The notes: generated from the letters alone by a model not told the origin. A stretch of 64,000 nt of DNA from Bacteroidaceae bacterium (GCA_017464815.1 JAFTYI010000008.1:62001-126000), one strand, 5' to 3'; counted from the first letter of the stretch, positions 42,479 through 51,662 are shown. Made by a program: numbers and translations.

Positions 42479-44404
42479 TCAGAGGTCACTGAAATCAAAG
42501 TACTTCACATGCTGCTCCAAGCGCGGTATCTGGTTGCACACCGCCGAGATGAGCGACCAAGCCACACGGTGGGCACCATAGACATTCAAGTGAGTGTCGT
42601 CCTGCAACCCCTTGGGATGCGAGGGCGAACCCTTGGGCAACCACATGAACAGGCGCTTGGAATCCTCGGGTCCCATAGGCTCCACTATGCCGTGAGTGAT
42701 GGCATTGGCATCCACAAAGTAAGCCGCCGTCTGCTCAGCCACCCGACGCGGAGGCAACAGGTAGTCGCCATGGGTGCAAGTCAGGCGCTGGCCGTCGAAC
42801 TTGCGGCGCACAATGGCATTGAAGAGCACGGGGATGCCGCCACGCTGGCGGGCCTCCATCACAAAGCGGCGCAAGTTGGCATCGAACGTGCCGCCGGGGA
42901 CGGTATAGACCGCCTCCTTGTTGTACTTCTCATCGTTGTGACCAAACTGAATGAACACATAGTCGCCCGGACGGATGCGGGCAAGCACCTTGTCCCAACG
43001 GCCTTCGTTGATGAAGCTCTTGGTGCTGCGTCCGTTCTGTGCATGGTTGTCCACCTCCACGGCATCGGTGAAGAAGTGCTGGAGCACCATGCCCCATCCA
43101 CGCTCGGGACTGCCGTTCTTCATGCTCTTGTTGGCCATCGTAGAGTCGCCAATCATCAGGATGCGAATCTTGCCATGCTTGTTCTCCACCGTCACCGGTC
43201 CCTCATGGGGAGTCAGGCGCTCACGCTCCAAGCAGACATTGATGAAGGGGCCGATGGCCTTCGGGTCGTTGTCGCGGATGGTCTCGTTGATGTAGTATTC
43301 ATAGTTACCCGAGCGCATGTTCTTGCCTCCCAATCCGGCCACGGCACAGCAGTCGGTGATGGAGACCAGTCCCTTCTTGCCGACCTTGATGAAGCGCTTC
43401 ATGAAGCCTTCGAAGCCCTTGTCGGCCACCTTCATATAGGAGGCCGGCACCACGCCGAGGCGGATTCCCTTGTAGAGCGTGTAGATGAACATGGCCGACA
43501 CGGTAGACTCCAAGTAGTTGCCCTTGTCGCCACTGCGGTCGAGCACCTGATACCACAGGCCCGTCTTGCTGTCCTGATAACGCTCAATCTGCTTCACCAC
43601 ATTGTCGAGGATAAGCAGCAGGGAGTCGCGGTTCGGCTCGTCCACGGGAATGAACTCCAACGACTCGACCAAGGCCATGGCAAACCATCCCATGGCACGT
43701 CCCCATGAGTGGGCGCTCTGGCCGGTCGTCTTGTCGCACCAGAACTGCTCGCGGCTCTCGTCCCACGCGTGCTTGTAGAGACCGGTAGCGGGGTCGTAGG
43801 TGTGGCGGGCTACCACACAGAACTGGTTGATGACGTCCTGAAAAGCCTCGGGCTTGTCATACCGCGCGGCATACTCGGCATAGAAGGGGCAGCCCATGTA
43901 GAGGCCGTCGAGCCACATCTGGTGGGGATAGACCTTCTTGTGCCAGAAGCCTCCCTCCTTGGTGCGGGGCTGACCTTCAAACTGTGAATACATCAGGTCG
44001 AGGGCCTTCTTGTACTTCTCCTCACCCGTACGCGCGTACATATTAAATAATATCTTACCGGTGTTCACGCGGTCGAGGCTGTACTCCTCGCGCTTGTAGG
44101 CCACCACGGTGCCATCCTCGCGCACCATCGTGTCGCAATAGGACTCGGCATAGTCAAAGTAGCGGCTGTCGCCGTACATCTCCTCGAGTCTGAGGAAGGC
44201 CTGCAACTCCACTCCATGGCAGTAGTCCCACTTGAGTTTGGGTTGGAAATCGAGTTGCCACGACTCGGGGCAACGCACCATCTCCGACTCGGCCAATCTC
44301 ACCGACATCGGTAACTTCTCACTAATCTTTTCAGTCTGCGCCCGCAGTGGTAACGCACACAACAGAGCCATCGCTCCGCAAAGGGATAATAAGATTCTTT
44401 TCAT
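42479..44404 (-). CDS. GH105 unsaturated rhamnogalacturonyl hydrolase fused to CE12 acetylesterase
   Basis: 641 residues with a signal peptide. The first two thirds are a (alpha/alpha)6 barrel of GH105 type (WDYCHGVELQAFLRL, HQMWLDGLYMGCPF, SAHSWGRAMGWFAMAL, LGGKNMRSGNYEYY). From about residue 415 an SGNH esterase follows: IGDSTMAN (Ser), NGRSTKSF (Gly), FGHND (Asn), DDTHLN (Asp/His). Together they would remove terminal unsaturated galacturonate and acetyl groups from rhamnogalacturonan. The domains usually occur as separate proteins, so this is a useful fusion. The divergent gene is an uronate transporter. Confidence 0.9.
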   Translation of the reverse strand: MKRILLSLCGAMALLCALPLRAQTEKISEKLPMSVRLAESEMVRCPESWQLDFQPKLKWDYCHGVELQAFLRLEEMYGDSRYFDYAESYCDTMVREDGTVVAYKREEYSLDRVNTGKILFNMYARTGEEKYKKALDLMYSQFEGQPRTKEGGFWHKKVYPHQMWLDGLYMGCPFYAEYAARYDKPEAFQDVINQFCVVARHTYDPATGLYKHAWDESREQFWCDKTTGQSAHSWGRAMGWFAMALVESLEFIPVDEPNRDSLLLILDNVVKQIERYQDSKTGLWYQVLDRSGDKGNYLESTVSAMFIYTLYKGIRLGVVPASYMKVADKGFEGFMKRFIKVGKKGLVSITDCCAVAGLGGKNMRSGNYEYYINETIRDNDPKAIGPFINVCLERERLTPHEGPVTVENKHGKIRILMIGDSTMANKSMKNGSPERGWGMVLQHFFTDAVEVDNHAQNGRSTKSFINEGRWDKVLARIRPGDYVFIQFGHNDEKYNKEAVYTVPGGTFDANLRRFVMEARQRGGIPVLFNAIVRRKFDGQRLTCTHGDYLLPPRRVAEQTAAYFVDANAITHGIVEPMGPEDSKRLFMWLPKGSPSHPKGLQDDTHLNVYGAHRVAWSLISAVCNQIPRLEQHVKYFDFSDL

Positions 44405-44470
44405 TCTTATAAAGCATTAATTAAATAAGTTCTTTCATGTTAATTAGGTCTGTGTCCGCCTAATTCGCTG

Positions 44471-44501
44471 CAAAATTATCCAAAATTCCTTGTAAATCCA
44501 A
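44471..44501 (-). promoter_or_regulatory. Promoter TTG-N20-TAATTTTG for GH105-CE12
   Basis: Minus-strand TAATTTTG (44471-44478) with TTG at 44499-44501. It overlaps the opposite promoter at 44490-44520, so only one of the two may be open at a time. Confidence 0.7.
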
Positions 44502-44520
44502 GAAAAAGGCCGTACCTTTG
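44490..44520 (+). promoter_or_regulatory. Promoter TTG-N20-TACCTTTG for the hexuronate transporter
   Basis: The TTG at 44490-44492 and TACCTTTG at 44513-44520. The divergent, overlapping layout suggests joint control of import and depolymerisation. Confidence 0.75.
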
Positions 44521-44557
44521 GCGACAAATTTCATTTACTAATCAATTAACTGGTATC

Positions 44558-46021
44558 ATGGGTATCAATCAGAACTACAAAAAGACCAATTTCAGATGGG
44601 TGATGTGCGCTCTGCTGTTCGTCGCCACAACGGTCAACTACATGGACCGTCAGGTACTTTCGCTTACCTGGAAAGACTTTATCGCGCCCGAGTTCCACTG
44701 GACGGACGCTAATTACGGTGACATCACCGCAGTATTCTCAATCGTGTATGCAATCTGCATGCTCTTTGCCGGCCGTTTCGTTGACTGGATGGGAACCAAG
44801 AAGGGCTTCCTCTGGGCTATCGGTGTGTGGAGTGCCGGTGCCTGCTTGCACGCCGCTTGCGGATGGGCAACTATGCAGGTCGAGGGCATCAGCTCTGTGG
44901 CTGAAATGACAGCTGCCACAGGTGCCGTTGCAGTTTCTATCGCAACAGTCAGCGTATGGTTCTTCATCGCTGCACGCTGCATCCTGGCTCTCGGTGAAGC
45001 AGGTAACTTCCCCGCAGCCATCAAGACTACCGCCGAGTACTTCCCCAAGAAGGACCGCGCATTTGCCACTTCAGTGTTCAACGCCGGTGCCTCTGTAGGT
45101 GCCCTTGCTGCTCCTGCCACCATTCCCTTGCTGGCTCAGTACTTCAAGGATAAAGGCGTTGGTGGCGGTTGGGAGATGGCCTTCATTATCATCGGTGCCC
45201 TCGGTTTCTTGTGGATGTTCTTCTGGGTATTCCTCTACAGCAAACCTCAGGAAAGCAAGTATGTAAACAAAGCCGAGTTGGAATACATCGAGCAGGACAA
45301 GGATGACGAACCTGTAAAGGCCGAAGGTACTCCCGAGCGCAAGCTCTCATTCATGGAGTGCTTCAAGTTCAAGCAGACATGGGCCTTCGCCGTAGGTAAG
45401 TTCTTCACCGACGGTGTGTGGTGGTTCTACTTGTTCTGGGCTCCCGCCTACTTCTCTGACCAATATGGCTACAGTTCATCATCTTCAATGGGTATCATGC
45501 TCATCTTCACGCTGTACCTCATCGTAACAATCCTCTCACTCTACGGTGGCTATCTGCCCAAGTTGTTCGTTGAGAAGCAAGGTATGAACCCCTATGCAGG
45601 TCGTATGAAGGCTATGCTCATCTTCGCCTTCTTGCCTCTGCCCGCATTGTTTGCTCAGAGCATGGGAGAACTCTCTGTGTGGTGGCCCGCCATCATCATC
45701 GGTTTGGCCGGTGCCGGACACCAGGCTTGGAGTGCCAACCTCTTCTCGACCATCGGTGACATGTTCCCGAAGAGCGCTATCGCCACCATCACTGGTATCG
45801 GTGGTATGGCCGGTGGTATCGGTTCATTCCTCATCAACAAGGGTGCCGGTGCACTGTTCACTTACTCTGAAGAGGCCGGACAGGCCTTCACCTTCATGGG
45901 ATTCGAAGGCAAGCAGGCCGGTTACATGATCGTGTTCTGCATCTGCGCCGTGGCCTACTTGGTTGCATGGTCTATCATGAAGACTCTTGTGCCGAAGTAC
46001 AAGCCCATCGTGGTTCGCTAA
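44558..46021 (+). CDS. exuT: ExuT-like hexuronate MFS transporter
   Basis: 487 residues, twelve helices, of the anion:cation symporter (ACS) family. The N terminus reads NYMDRQVLSLTWKDFIAPEFHWTD, which is typical of galacturonate/glucuronate carriers. Motif A appears as GRFVDWMGTKKGF. It would import uronates released by the surrounding pectin enzymes. Codon use is highly biased, suggesting strong expression. Strong terminator downstream. Confidence 0.88.
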   Translation: MGINQNYKKTNFRWVMCALLFVATTVNYMDRQVLSLTWKDFIAPEFHWTDANYGDITAVFSIVYAICMLFAGRFVDWMGTKKGFLWAIGVWSAGACLHAACGWATMQVEGISSVAEMTAATGAVAVSIATVSVWFFIAARCILALGEAGNFPAAIKTTAEYFPKKDRAFATSVFNAGASVGALAAPATIPLLAQYFKDKGVGGGWEMAFIIIGALGFLWMFFWVFLYSKPQESKYVNKAELEYIEQDKDDEPVKAEGTPERKLSFMECFKFKQTWAFAVGKFFTDGVWWFYLFWAPAYFSDQYGYSSSSSMGIMLIFTLYLIVTILSLYGGYLPKLFVEKQGMNPYAGRMKAMLIFAFLPLPALFAQSMGELSVWWPAIIIGLAGAGHQAWSANLFSTIGDMFPKSAIATITGIGGMAGGIGSFLINKGAGALFTYSEEAGQAFTFMGFEGKQAGYMIVFCICAVAYLVAWSIMKTLVPKYKPIVVR

Positions 46022-46063
46022 TTGCATCCGCATAAGGAGCATCTATATAGCATATAATAAAGG

Positions 46064-46107
46064 AAAGAGGTTGTGTCCCAAGGCGGACACAACCTCTTTC
46101 TCTTTTT
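46064..46107 (+). terminator. Terminator of the hexuronate transporter gene
   Basis: AAAGAGGTTGTGTCC pairs exactly with GGACACAACCTCTTT around a 6-base loop, followed by CTCTTTTT. Confidence 0.9.
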
Positions 46108-46211
46108 ACTTTCCGCCATCAAGGAGCGAATAAATATGCAAGAAGTAATCAATATGATGCTTTTTAATATTTTTTGTGTTAAGTGTACGCACACATTTAA
46201 GCAAAAAGTTG

Positions 46212-46219
46212 TAATTTTG
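46212..46219 (+). promoter_or_regulatory. -7 element TAATTTTG for the oad operon
   Basis: TAATTTTG lies about 70 bases before oadG. The leader between holds GGCCTAAAGGCC, a short palindrome. The -33 region is not a clear match. Confidence 0.55.
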
Positions 46220-46289
46220 TGCGTTTTTCGGCCTAAAGGCCCTCTTTCCCCTTGATATAGGAATAAAACTTTAATAATTAAATAGATTT

Positions 46290-46553
46290 ATGGAAAATAT
46301 AGGTTTAGGACTTATGCTGATGGTAGTGGGTATGATTACCGTTTTCGCCATCCTGCTTATTGTCATCTATCTGAGCCAACTGCTCATCGCGATAGTCAAC
46401 AAAGTAGCTCCCGAGGAGGTAGTTGTGAAGAAAAGCACTGCAACATCCTCAGCACCTGCAGTGATTGACCCCAATACCATGGCAGCCATCAAGGGTGCGG
46501 TAAACATTGTGACCGGTGGCAAGGGTAAAGTAATGAAGGTTGAAAAAATATAA
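46290..46553 (+). CDS. oadG: Sodium-pumping decarboxylase gamma subunit (OadG-like)
   Basis: 87 residues with one N-terminal transmembrane helix (MENIGLGLMLMVVGMITVFAILLIVIYLSQLL) and a soluble, Pro/Ala-linked C-terminal tail. This matches the small gamma/delta subunit that anchors the carboxyltransferase to the beta channel. First gene of a three-gene operon. Confidence 0.88.
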   Translation: MENIGLGLMLMVVGMITVFAILLIVIYLSQLLIAIVNKVAPEEVVVKKSTATSSAPAVIDPNTMAAIKGAVNIVTGGKGKVMKVEKI

Positions 46554-46570
46554 TATAACATAAAGACACA

Positions 46571-48394
46571 ATGAAGAAAGAAGTAAAATTCAGCTTGGTC
46601 TTCCGCGACATGTGGCAGAGTGCCGGAAAGTACGTGCCCCGCGTAGACCAATTGATGAAGGTGGCTCCTGCCATCATAGAGATGGGATGCTTTGCCCGAG
46701 TGGAAACTAACGGCGGTGGATTCGAACAGGTCAATCTGCTCTTTGGTGAAAACCCCAACAACGCCGTGCGCCAGTGGACAAAGCCTTTCCACGAAGCAGG
46801 CATACAGACACACATGCTCGACCGCGCCTTGAACGGACTGCGCATGAGCCCCGTGCCGGCCGATGTACGCAAGCTGTTCTACAAGGTAAAGAAGACACAG
46901 GGAACTGACATTACCCGTACTTTCTGTGGACTGAACGACATCCGTAACATTGCCCCCTCTATCGAGTACGCCAAGGCGGCAGGCATGATTTCACAGTGTG
47001 CTCTCAGCATCACACATTCACCCATCCACACGGTGGAGTACTATGTGAACATGGCCAAGCAACTCATCGACCTGGGCGCCGATGAAATCTGCATCAAGGA
47101 TATGGCCGGAATCGGACGTCCCGTTTCATTGGGAAAAATTGTTGCTGGCATCAAGGCCATCAAGGATATCCCCATCCAGTACCACTCACATGCTGGTCCG
47201 GGCTTCAACATGGCTTCAATCTTGGAGGTGTGCGAGGCAGGTTGCGACTACGTGGACGTGGGTATGGAACCGCTCTCATGGGGAACCGGTCACGCCGATG
47301 TCATCAGTGTGCAGGCCATGCTGAAAGATGCCGGATTCCAAGTGCCCGAAATCAACATGGAAGCATACATGAAGGTTCGTTCGCTCGTGCAGGAGTTTAT
47401 GGATGACTTCCTCGGACTCTACATTTCACCCAAGAACCGTCTGATGAACTCGTTGCTCATTGGTCCGGGTCTGCCTGGCGGTATGATGGGATCACTCATG
47501 GCCGACCTTGAAACCAACCTGGAGAGCATCAACAAATACAAGGCCAAGCGCAACATGAAATTCATGACGCAGGACGAACTGCTCATCAAACTCTTCAACG
47601 AGGTGGCTTACGTATGGCCGCGCGTGGGTTATCCCCCATTGGTGACCCCCTTCAGCCAGTATGTGAAGAACCTCGCTCTGATGAACGTCATGCAGATGGA
47701 GAAGGGCAAGGAGCGTTGGGGCATGATTGCCGACGACATTTGGGACATGCTCCTCGGAAAGGCCGGACAGTTGCCTGGCGAACTGGCTCCTGAAATCAAA
47801 GAGAAAGCCGAAAAGGAGGGACGCAAGTTCTTCACCGGCAATCCGCAGGACAACTACCCCGACGCACTCGACAAGTTCCGCGTGTTGATGAAGGACAAGG
47901 GTTGGGATATGGGACAGGACGACGAAGAGCTCTTCGAATACGCCATGCACCCTGCCCAGTATGAGGCTTACAAGAGCGGAAAGGCCAAGCAGGACTTCCT
48001 TGAAGACGTGGAAAAGCGCCGCATGGAGAAGAAGGCAGGAACGGCTCCCACCGAGCCCCAGACACTGACCGTCGACGTGAATGGCACGGCTTACCGCGTG
48101 ACCGTAGCTTATGGCGACGTGAAACCCGAAACCTCTCAGGCCGCCGCTGCTCCCGTAGGCGAAGGCAAGGACATCCTTTCTCCGTTGGAAGGCAAGTTCT
48201 TCTTGACAAAGACCGCACAGGAGACTCCGTTGAAAGTGGGCGACAAGGTGAACGAAGGCGATGTCATCTGCTATGTGGAGGCTATGAAGACCTACAACGC
48301 CATTCGTGCCGAGTTCGGTGGCACCATCACTGCCATCTGTGCCAACCCGGGCGATGCTGTATCTGAGGACGATGTGTTAATGAAAATTGGATAA
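46571..48394 (+). CDS. oadA: Oxaloacetate decarboxylase alpha subunit with C-terminal biotin domain
   Basis: 607 residues. N-terminal carboxyltransferase TIM barrel with metal ligands H-S-H in IQYHSHAGPGFNMAS near 205 and the lysine region EICIKDMAGIGRP near 180; the usual DxHQS start is present as RDMWQS, with the His replaced by Trp. The C terminus is a biotinyl domain with YVEAMKTYNAI (biotinylated Lys near residue 573). It transfers carboxylate to biotin; the beta subunit then decarboxylates it and exports sodium. Pyruvate carboxylase-type 5S alternatives are less likely given the gamma and beta neighbours. Confidence 0.9.
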   Translation: MKKEVKFSLVFRDMWQSAGKYVPRVDQLMKVAPAIIEMGCFARVETNGGGFEQVNLLFGENPNNAVRQWTKPFHEAGIQTHMLDRALNGLRMSPVPADVRKLFYKVKKTQGTDITRTFCGLNDIRNIAPSIEYAKAAGMISQCALSITHSPIHTVEYYVNMAKQLIDLGADEICIKDMAGIGRPVSLGKIVAGIKAIKDIPIQYHSHAGPGFNMASILEVCEAGCDYVDVGMEPLSWGTGHADVISVQAMLKDAGFQVPEINMEAYMKVRSLVQEFMDDFLGLYISPKNRLMNSLLIGPGLPGGMMGSLMADLETNLESINKYKAKRNMKFMTQDELLIKLFNEVAYVWPRVGYPPLVTPFSQYVKNLALMNVMQMEKGKERWGMIADDIWDMLLGKAGQLPGELAPEIKEKAEKEGRKFFTGNPQDNYPDALDKFRVLMKDKGWDMGQDDEELFEYAMHPAQYEAYKSGKAKQDFLEDVEKRRMEKKAGTAPTEPQTLTVDVNGTAYRVTVAYGDVKPETSQAAAAPVGEGKDILSPLEGKFFLTKTAQETPLKVGDKVNEGDVICYVEAMKTYNAIRAEFGGTITAICANPGDAVSEDDVLMKIG

Positions 48395-48397
48395 AGC

Positions 48398-49633
48398 ATG
48401 GAAGATATATTTGTAAAACTGTATGAGATGACGGCATTCAGCAACATCATTGCCAATCCGTCGTTCCTCGTCATGTATGCCATCGCGTTCGTATTGCTCT
48501 ACTTAGGTATCAAGAAACACTACGAACCGTTGTTGCTTATCCCCATCGCCTTCGGAGTGTTGCTGGCCAACTTCCCCGGTGGAGAGATGGGAGTCATCCA
48601 AGCCGACTCCAACGGTATGGTGATGGTAAATGGCGTGGCCAAGAACATTTGGGAAATGTCTCTGCCCGAGATTGCTCACGACCTCGGCATCATGAACTTC
48701 CTCTATTACATGCTCATCAAGACCGGCTTCCTGCCCCCTGTCATCTTCATGGGCGTAGGTGCACTCACCGACTTCGGACCGATGTTGCGCAATCTGCGCC
48801 TCTCCATCTTCGGTGCAGCAGCCCAGTTGGGTATTTTCACCGTGCTGTTGGTAGCCATTCTCATGGGCTTCACTCCGCAAGAGGCTGCATCGTTGGGCAT
48901 CATCGGTGGTGCCGACGGCCCTACTGCTATCTTCACCACCATCAAGTTGGCTCCTCACTTGCTCGGCCCCATCGCCATTGCGGCTTACTCCTACATGGCA
49001 TTGGTGCCCGTTATCATTCCCTTGGTAGTGAAGTTGCTTTGCACCAAGAAGGAACTGATGATTAACATGAAGGAGCAGGAGAAACTCTATCCTTCGAAGA
49101 CCGAAATCAAGAACCTGCGTGTCTTGAAGATTGTCTTCCCCATTGCAGTGACTACCGTTGTGGCCATCTTCGTCCCCACAGCCGTATCATTGGTGGGTAT
49201 GCTCATGTTCGGTAACTTGATTAAAGAGATAGGTTCGGACACCAGCCGCCTCTTCGATGCTGCCAGCAACAGCATCATGAATGCAGCTACCATCTTCCTG
49301 GGACTTTGCGTAGGTGCCACCATGACCTCTGAAGCATTCCTCAATTGGACAACCATCGGCATCGTTATCGGCGGCTTCCTTGCTTTTGCACTTTCTATCG
49401 CCAGCGGTATCCTCATGGTGAAGATATCCAATCTCTTCAGCAAGAAGAAAATCAATCCGCTGGTGGGAGCTACCGGTCTCAGTGCTGTGCCCATGGCTAG
49501 CCGTGTTGCTAACGAGATTGCCACCAAGTACGACCCGAAGAACCACGTGTTGAACTACTGCATGTCCAGCAACATCTCGGGCGTTATCGGTTCAGCCGTA
49601 GCAGCGGGTGTGCTGATTTCGTTCCTGCAATAA
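48398..49633 (+). CDS. oadB: Sodium-translocating decarboxylase beta subunit
   Basis: 411 residues, nine or more helices. The GGADGPTAIFTTIKLAP stretch near 168-184 contains the conserved Asp of the sodium site, and the C terminus has the SNISGVIGSAVAAG helix. It decarboxylates carboxybiotin and moves Na+ out of the cell. It starts 3 bases after oadA. Methylmalonyl-CoA decarboxylase beta subunits are close relatives, so the exact substrate of the complex rests on OadA. Confidence 0.93.
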   Translation: MEDIFVKLYEMTAFSNIIANPSFLVMYAIAFVLLYLGIKKHYEPLLLIPIAFGVLLANFPGGEMGVIQADSNGMVMVNGVAKNIWEMSLPEIAHDLGIMNFLYYMLIKTGFLPPVIFMGVGALTDFGPMLRNLRLSIFGAAAQLGIFTVLLVAILMGFTPQEAASLGIIGGADGPTAIFTTIKLAPHLLGPIAIAAYSYMALVPVIIPLVVKLLCTKKELMINMKEQEKLYPSKTEIKNLRVLKIVFPIAVTTVVAIFVPTAVSLVGMLMFGNLIKEIGSDTSRLFDAASNSIMNAATIFLGLCVGATMTSEAFLNWTTIGIVIGGFLAFALSIASGILMVKISNLFSKKKINPLVGATGLSAVPMASRVANEIATKYDPKNHVLNYCMSSNISGVIGSAVAAGVLISFLQ

Positions 49634-49640
49634 AATAATC

Positions 49641-49716
49641 AGGCGCGGATTACACGGATTACACGGATAAAGAGCATTTTTCAATCCGTGTTTATCCGCG
49701 TAATCCGCGCCTTTTT
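49641..49716. repeat. Dispersed palindrome, AGGCGCGGATTACACGG type
   Basis: The left arm AGGCGCGGATTACACGGATT pairs with the right arm AATCCGTG..TAATCCGCGCCT, followed by TTTTT. It ends the oad operon and immediately precedes the GH28 gene; an in-frame ATG at 49688 lies within the right arm. Confidence 0.88.
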
Positions 49717-49750
49717 CGTACTATTATTAACTCCTAAATCTTATCCTATT

Positions 49751-51169
49751 GTGAAAAAGAACTTCCTTTTACTGGCAACATTCATCTGCTGCCTTTCTGC
49801 CACATCGCAAACAAGCAACAACGAACCCATTGAGATTACCCAAGCCTTTGAAGAGGCCAAGAAGATTGAGAAGAGCATCAAGCTGACCTCTTTCCCTGCC
49901 CGCTTGTATAATATTGTAGACTTCGGTGCCAAGGCCGACTCACCCGAAGAGCCTTGTCACGAGGCCATCAATGAGGCCATTCTGCGATGCAATCAGGACG
50001 GTGGCGGCACGGTGCTCATCCCCAAAGGCACCTTCTACACAGGTCCTATCACCTTGAAGAGCAACGTCAACCTCCACATCGAAAAGGGAGCCGTGCTGAA
50101 GTTCGACACCGACCAGAGCCTCTACTTCCCACCCGTGATCACCCGTTGGGAGGGATTGGACTGCTACAACGCCCACCCGCTCATCTACGCCTATGGCGAA
50201 ACAAACATTGCCATCACCGGCAAGGGAATCATGGACGCACAGGGCGACGCCGACCACTGGTGGTACATGGCCAACGGACGCTACAAGATTGACAACGGCA
50301 AACCCACCCAAGCCGATGGCGGACGCAGACGCATGCTGGCCTTGGGCGAACGTGGTGCTCCCATGCACGAGCGCATCTTCACCCCCGAGGAGGCCATGCG
50401 TCCCCAGTTTGTCAACCTCTATCGTTGCACCCGGGTGCTTATCGAGGATGTCACCTTCCTGAACTCTCCCTTCTGGACGCTGCATCCACTCATGTGTGAA
50501 AGCCTTATCGTGCGCGGTGTCACCATCGAGAACGATGGCCCCAATGGCGACGGTTGCGACCCCGAGTCGTGCAAGAACGTCCTCATCGAGAACTGCATCT
50601 TCAACACCGGCGACGACTGCATAGCCATCAAGAGCGGACGCAACAACGACGGACGCAAGTGGAACATCCCCAGCGAAAACATCATCGTGCGCGGATGCAC
50701 CATGAAGAACGGACATGGTGGCGTGGTCATCGGCAGTGAAATCTCTGGCGGATACAAAGGCCTCTATGTGGAGGATTGTTACATGGACAGCCCCAATCTG
50801 GATCGCGTTATCCGCATCAAGACCAGCACCTGCCGGGGTGGCACCATCGAGGACATCTTCGTGCGCAACATCAAGGTGGGCGTCTGCCGCGAGGCCGTGC
50901 TCCGCATCAACCTCAAGTACGAGTCACGCGAGGAGTGCGAACGTGGCTACATCCCCACCGTACGCAACGTGTGGATGAACAACGTCACCTCTGGCGGAAG
51001 CAAGTACGGCGTGCTCCTCATCGGCCTGGACGACAGTGAAAACATCTACGACATCAACGTCAGCAACTGCCAGTTCAACGGCGTGACCCATGCAGGGGAA
51101 AACATCACCGGCCTGACGCACAACATCAACATCAAGGACTGCACCGTGAAGATGGCCAAGAAGCGTTGA
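49751..51169 (+). CDS. Glycoside hydrolase family 28, polygalacturonase-like
   Basis: About 470 residues: signal peptide (KKNFLLLATFICCLSATSQ) and a right-handed beta-helix. Catalytic signatures are NGDGCDPESC, FNTGDDCIAIKSGRN and GHGGVVIGSE, followed by RIKTS. It hydrolyses galacturonan in pectin, exo- or endo- not determinable. I prefer a GTG start at 49751 because it directly precedes the signal peptide; the ATG at 49688 is inside the dispersed palindrome and would put an odd hydrophobic stretch before the signal. Confidence 0.9.
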   Translation: MKKNFLLLATFICCLSATSQTSNNEPIEITQAFEEAKKIEKSIKLTSFPARLYNIVDFGAKADSPEEPCHEAINEAILRCNQDGGGTVLIPKGTFYTGPITLKSNVNLHIEKGAVLKFDTDQSLYFPPVITRWEGLDCYNAHPLIYAYGETNIAITGKGIMDAQGDADHWWYMANGRYKIDNGKPTQADGGRRRMLALGERGAPMHERIFTPEEAMRPQFVNLYRCTRVLIEDVTFLNSPFWTLHPLMCESLIVRGVTIENDGPNGDGCDPESCKNVLIENCIFNTGDDCIAIKSGRNNDGRKWNIPSENIIVRGCTMKNGHGGVVIGSEISGGYKGLYVEDCYMDSPNLDRVIRIKTSTCRGGTIEDIFVRNIKVGVCREAVLRINLKYESREECERGYIPTVRNVWMNNVTSGGSKYGVLLIGLDDSENIYDINVSNCQFNGVTHAGENITGLTHNINIKDCTVKMAKKR

Positions 51170-51236
51170 CGCAACATTCCCATCTGCGCCCCCTCGATTC
51201 CTTTGCTTAACCGCATAAGCACATAGGTTTTTACTC

Positions 51237-51322
51237 CTTATCACATCTGTGATGAAGTTTGCTCACAGCCGTGAGCAAACTTCATCACAGATGTGGTTAA
51301 ACTTCATCACGGATGTGATAAG
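51237..51322. repeat. Large inverted repeat with one left arm and two right arms
   Basis: CATCTGTGATGAAGTTTGCT... (51244-51266) is perfectly repeated in inverse at 51271-51293. A second inverse copy, CTTCATCACGGATGTGATAA (51302-51321), can pair with the outer part of the left arm. The two pairings are mutually exclusive. No gene covers the stretch from 51170 to 51488. Confidence 0.9.
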
Positions 51323-51488
51323 GTCCAAAGATTACCGACTTTATTCATCAGACATCCCATACCTGCGCACTTCGCGCCCATATCTTAACCTCATCATATA
51401 CGCATTGTACGGATTCCGGCACAGTGATGTCCCCATCGGAAGGTATACAAAAAAAGCGTGATGAACAAGTCTGTTCATCACGCTCATG

Positions 51489-51576
51489 TGGCGGAAAGGG
51501 AGGGATTCGAACCCCCGGTGCCTCTCAGCACGGCGGTTTTCAAGACCGCTGTAATCGACCACTCTACCACCTTTCC
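51489..51576 (-). tRNA. tRNA-Ser, anticodon UGA
   Basis: The minus strand begins GGAAAGGTGGTAGAGTGG and ends CCCTTTCCGCCA with encoded CCA. The anticodon arm CGGTCTTGAAAACCG has a 7-base loop with TGA in the anticodon position. A long variable arm (GTGCTGAGAGGCAC) and the T arm GGGGGTTCGAATCCC confirm a class II serine tRNA of 88 bases. Confidence 0.97.
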
Positions 51577-51662
51577 AAACTCCTTTGGAGGAGGGCTTCC
51601 TTTCAAAAGCGATGCAAAGGTACGCCGACTTTTTGAATCTTGCAAATTATCCACCTATTTTT

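Noticed and set aside
42167-43708. 513-codon plus-strand frame starting in folB
   Set aside because: Its start is a translated 9-bp array and the rest is antisense to the GH105-CE12 gene.
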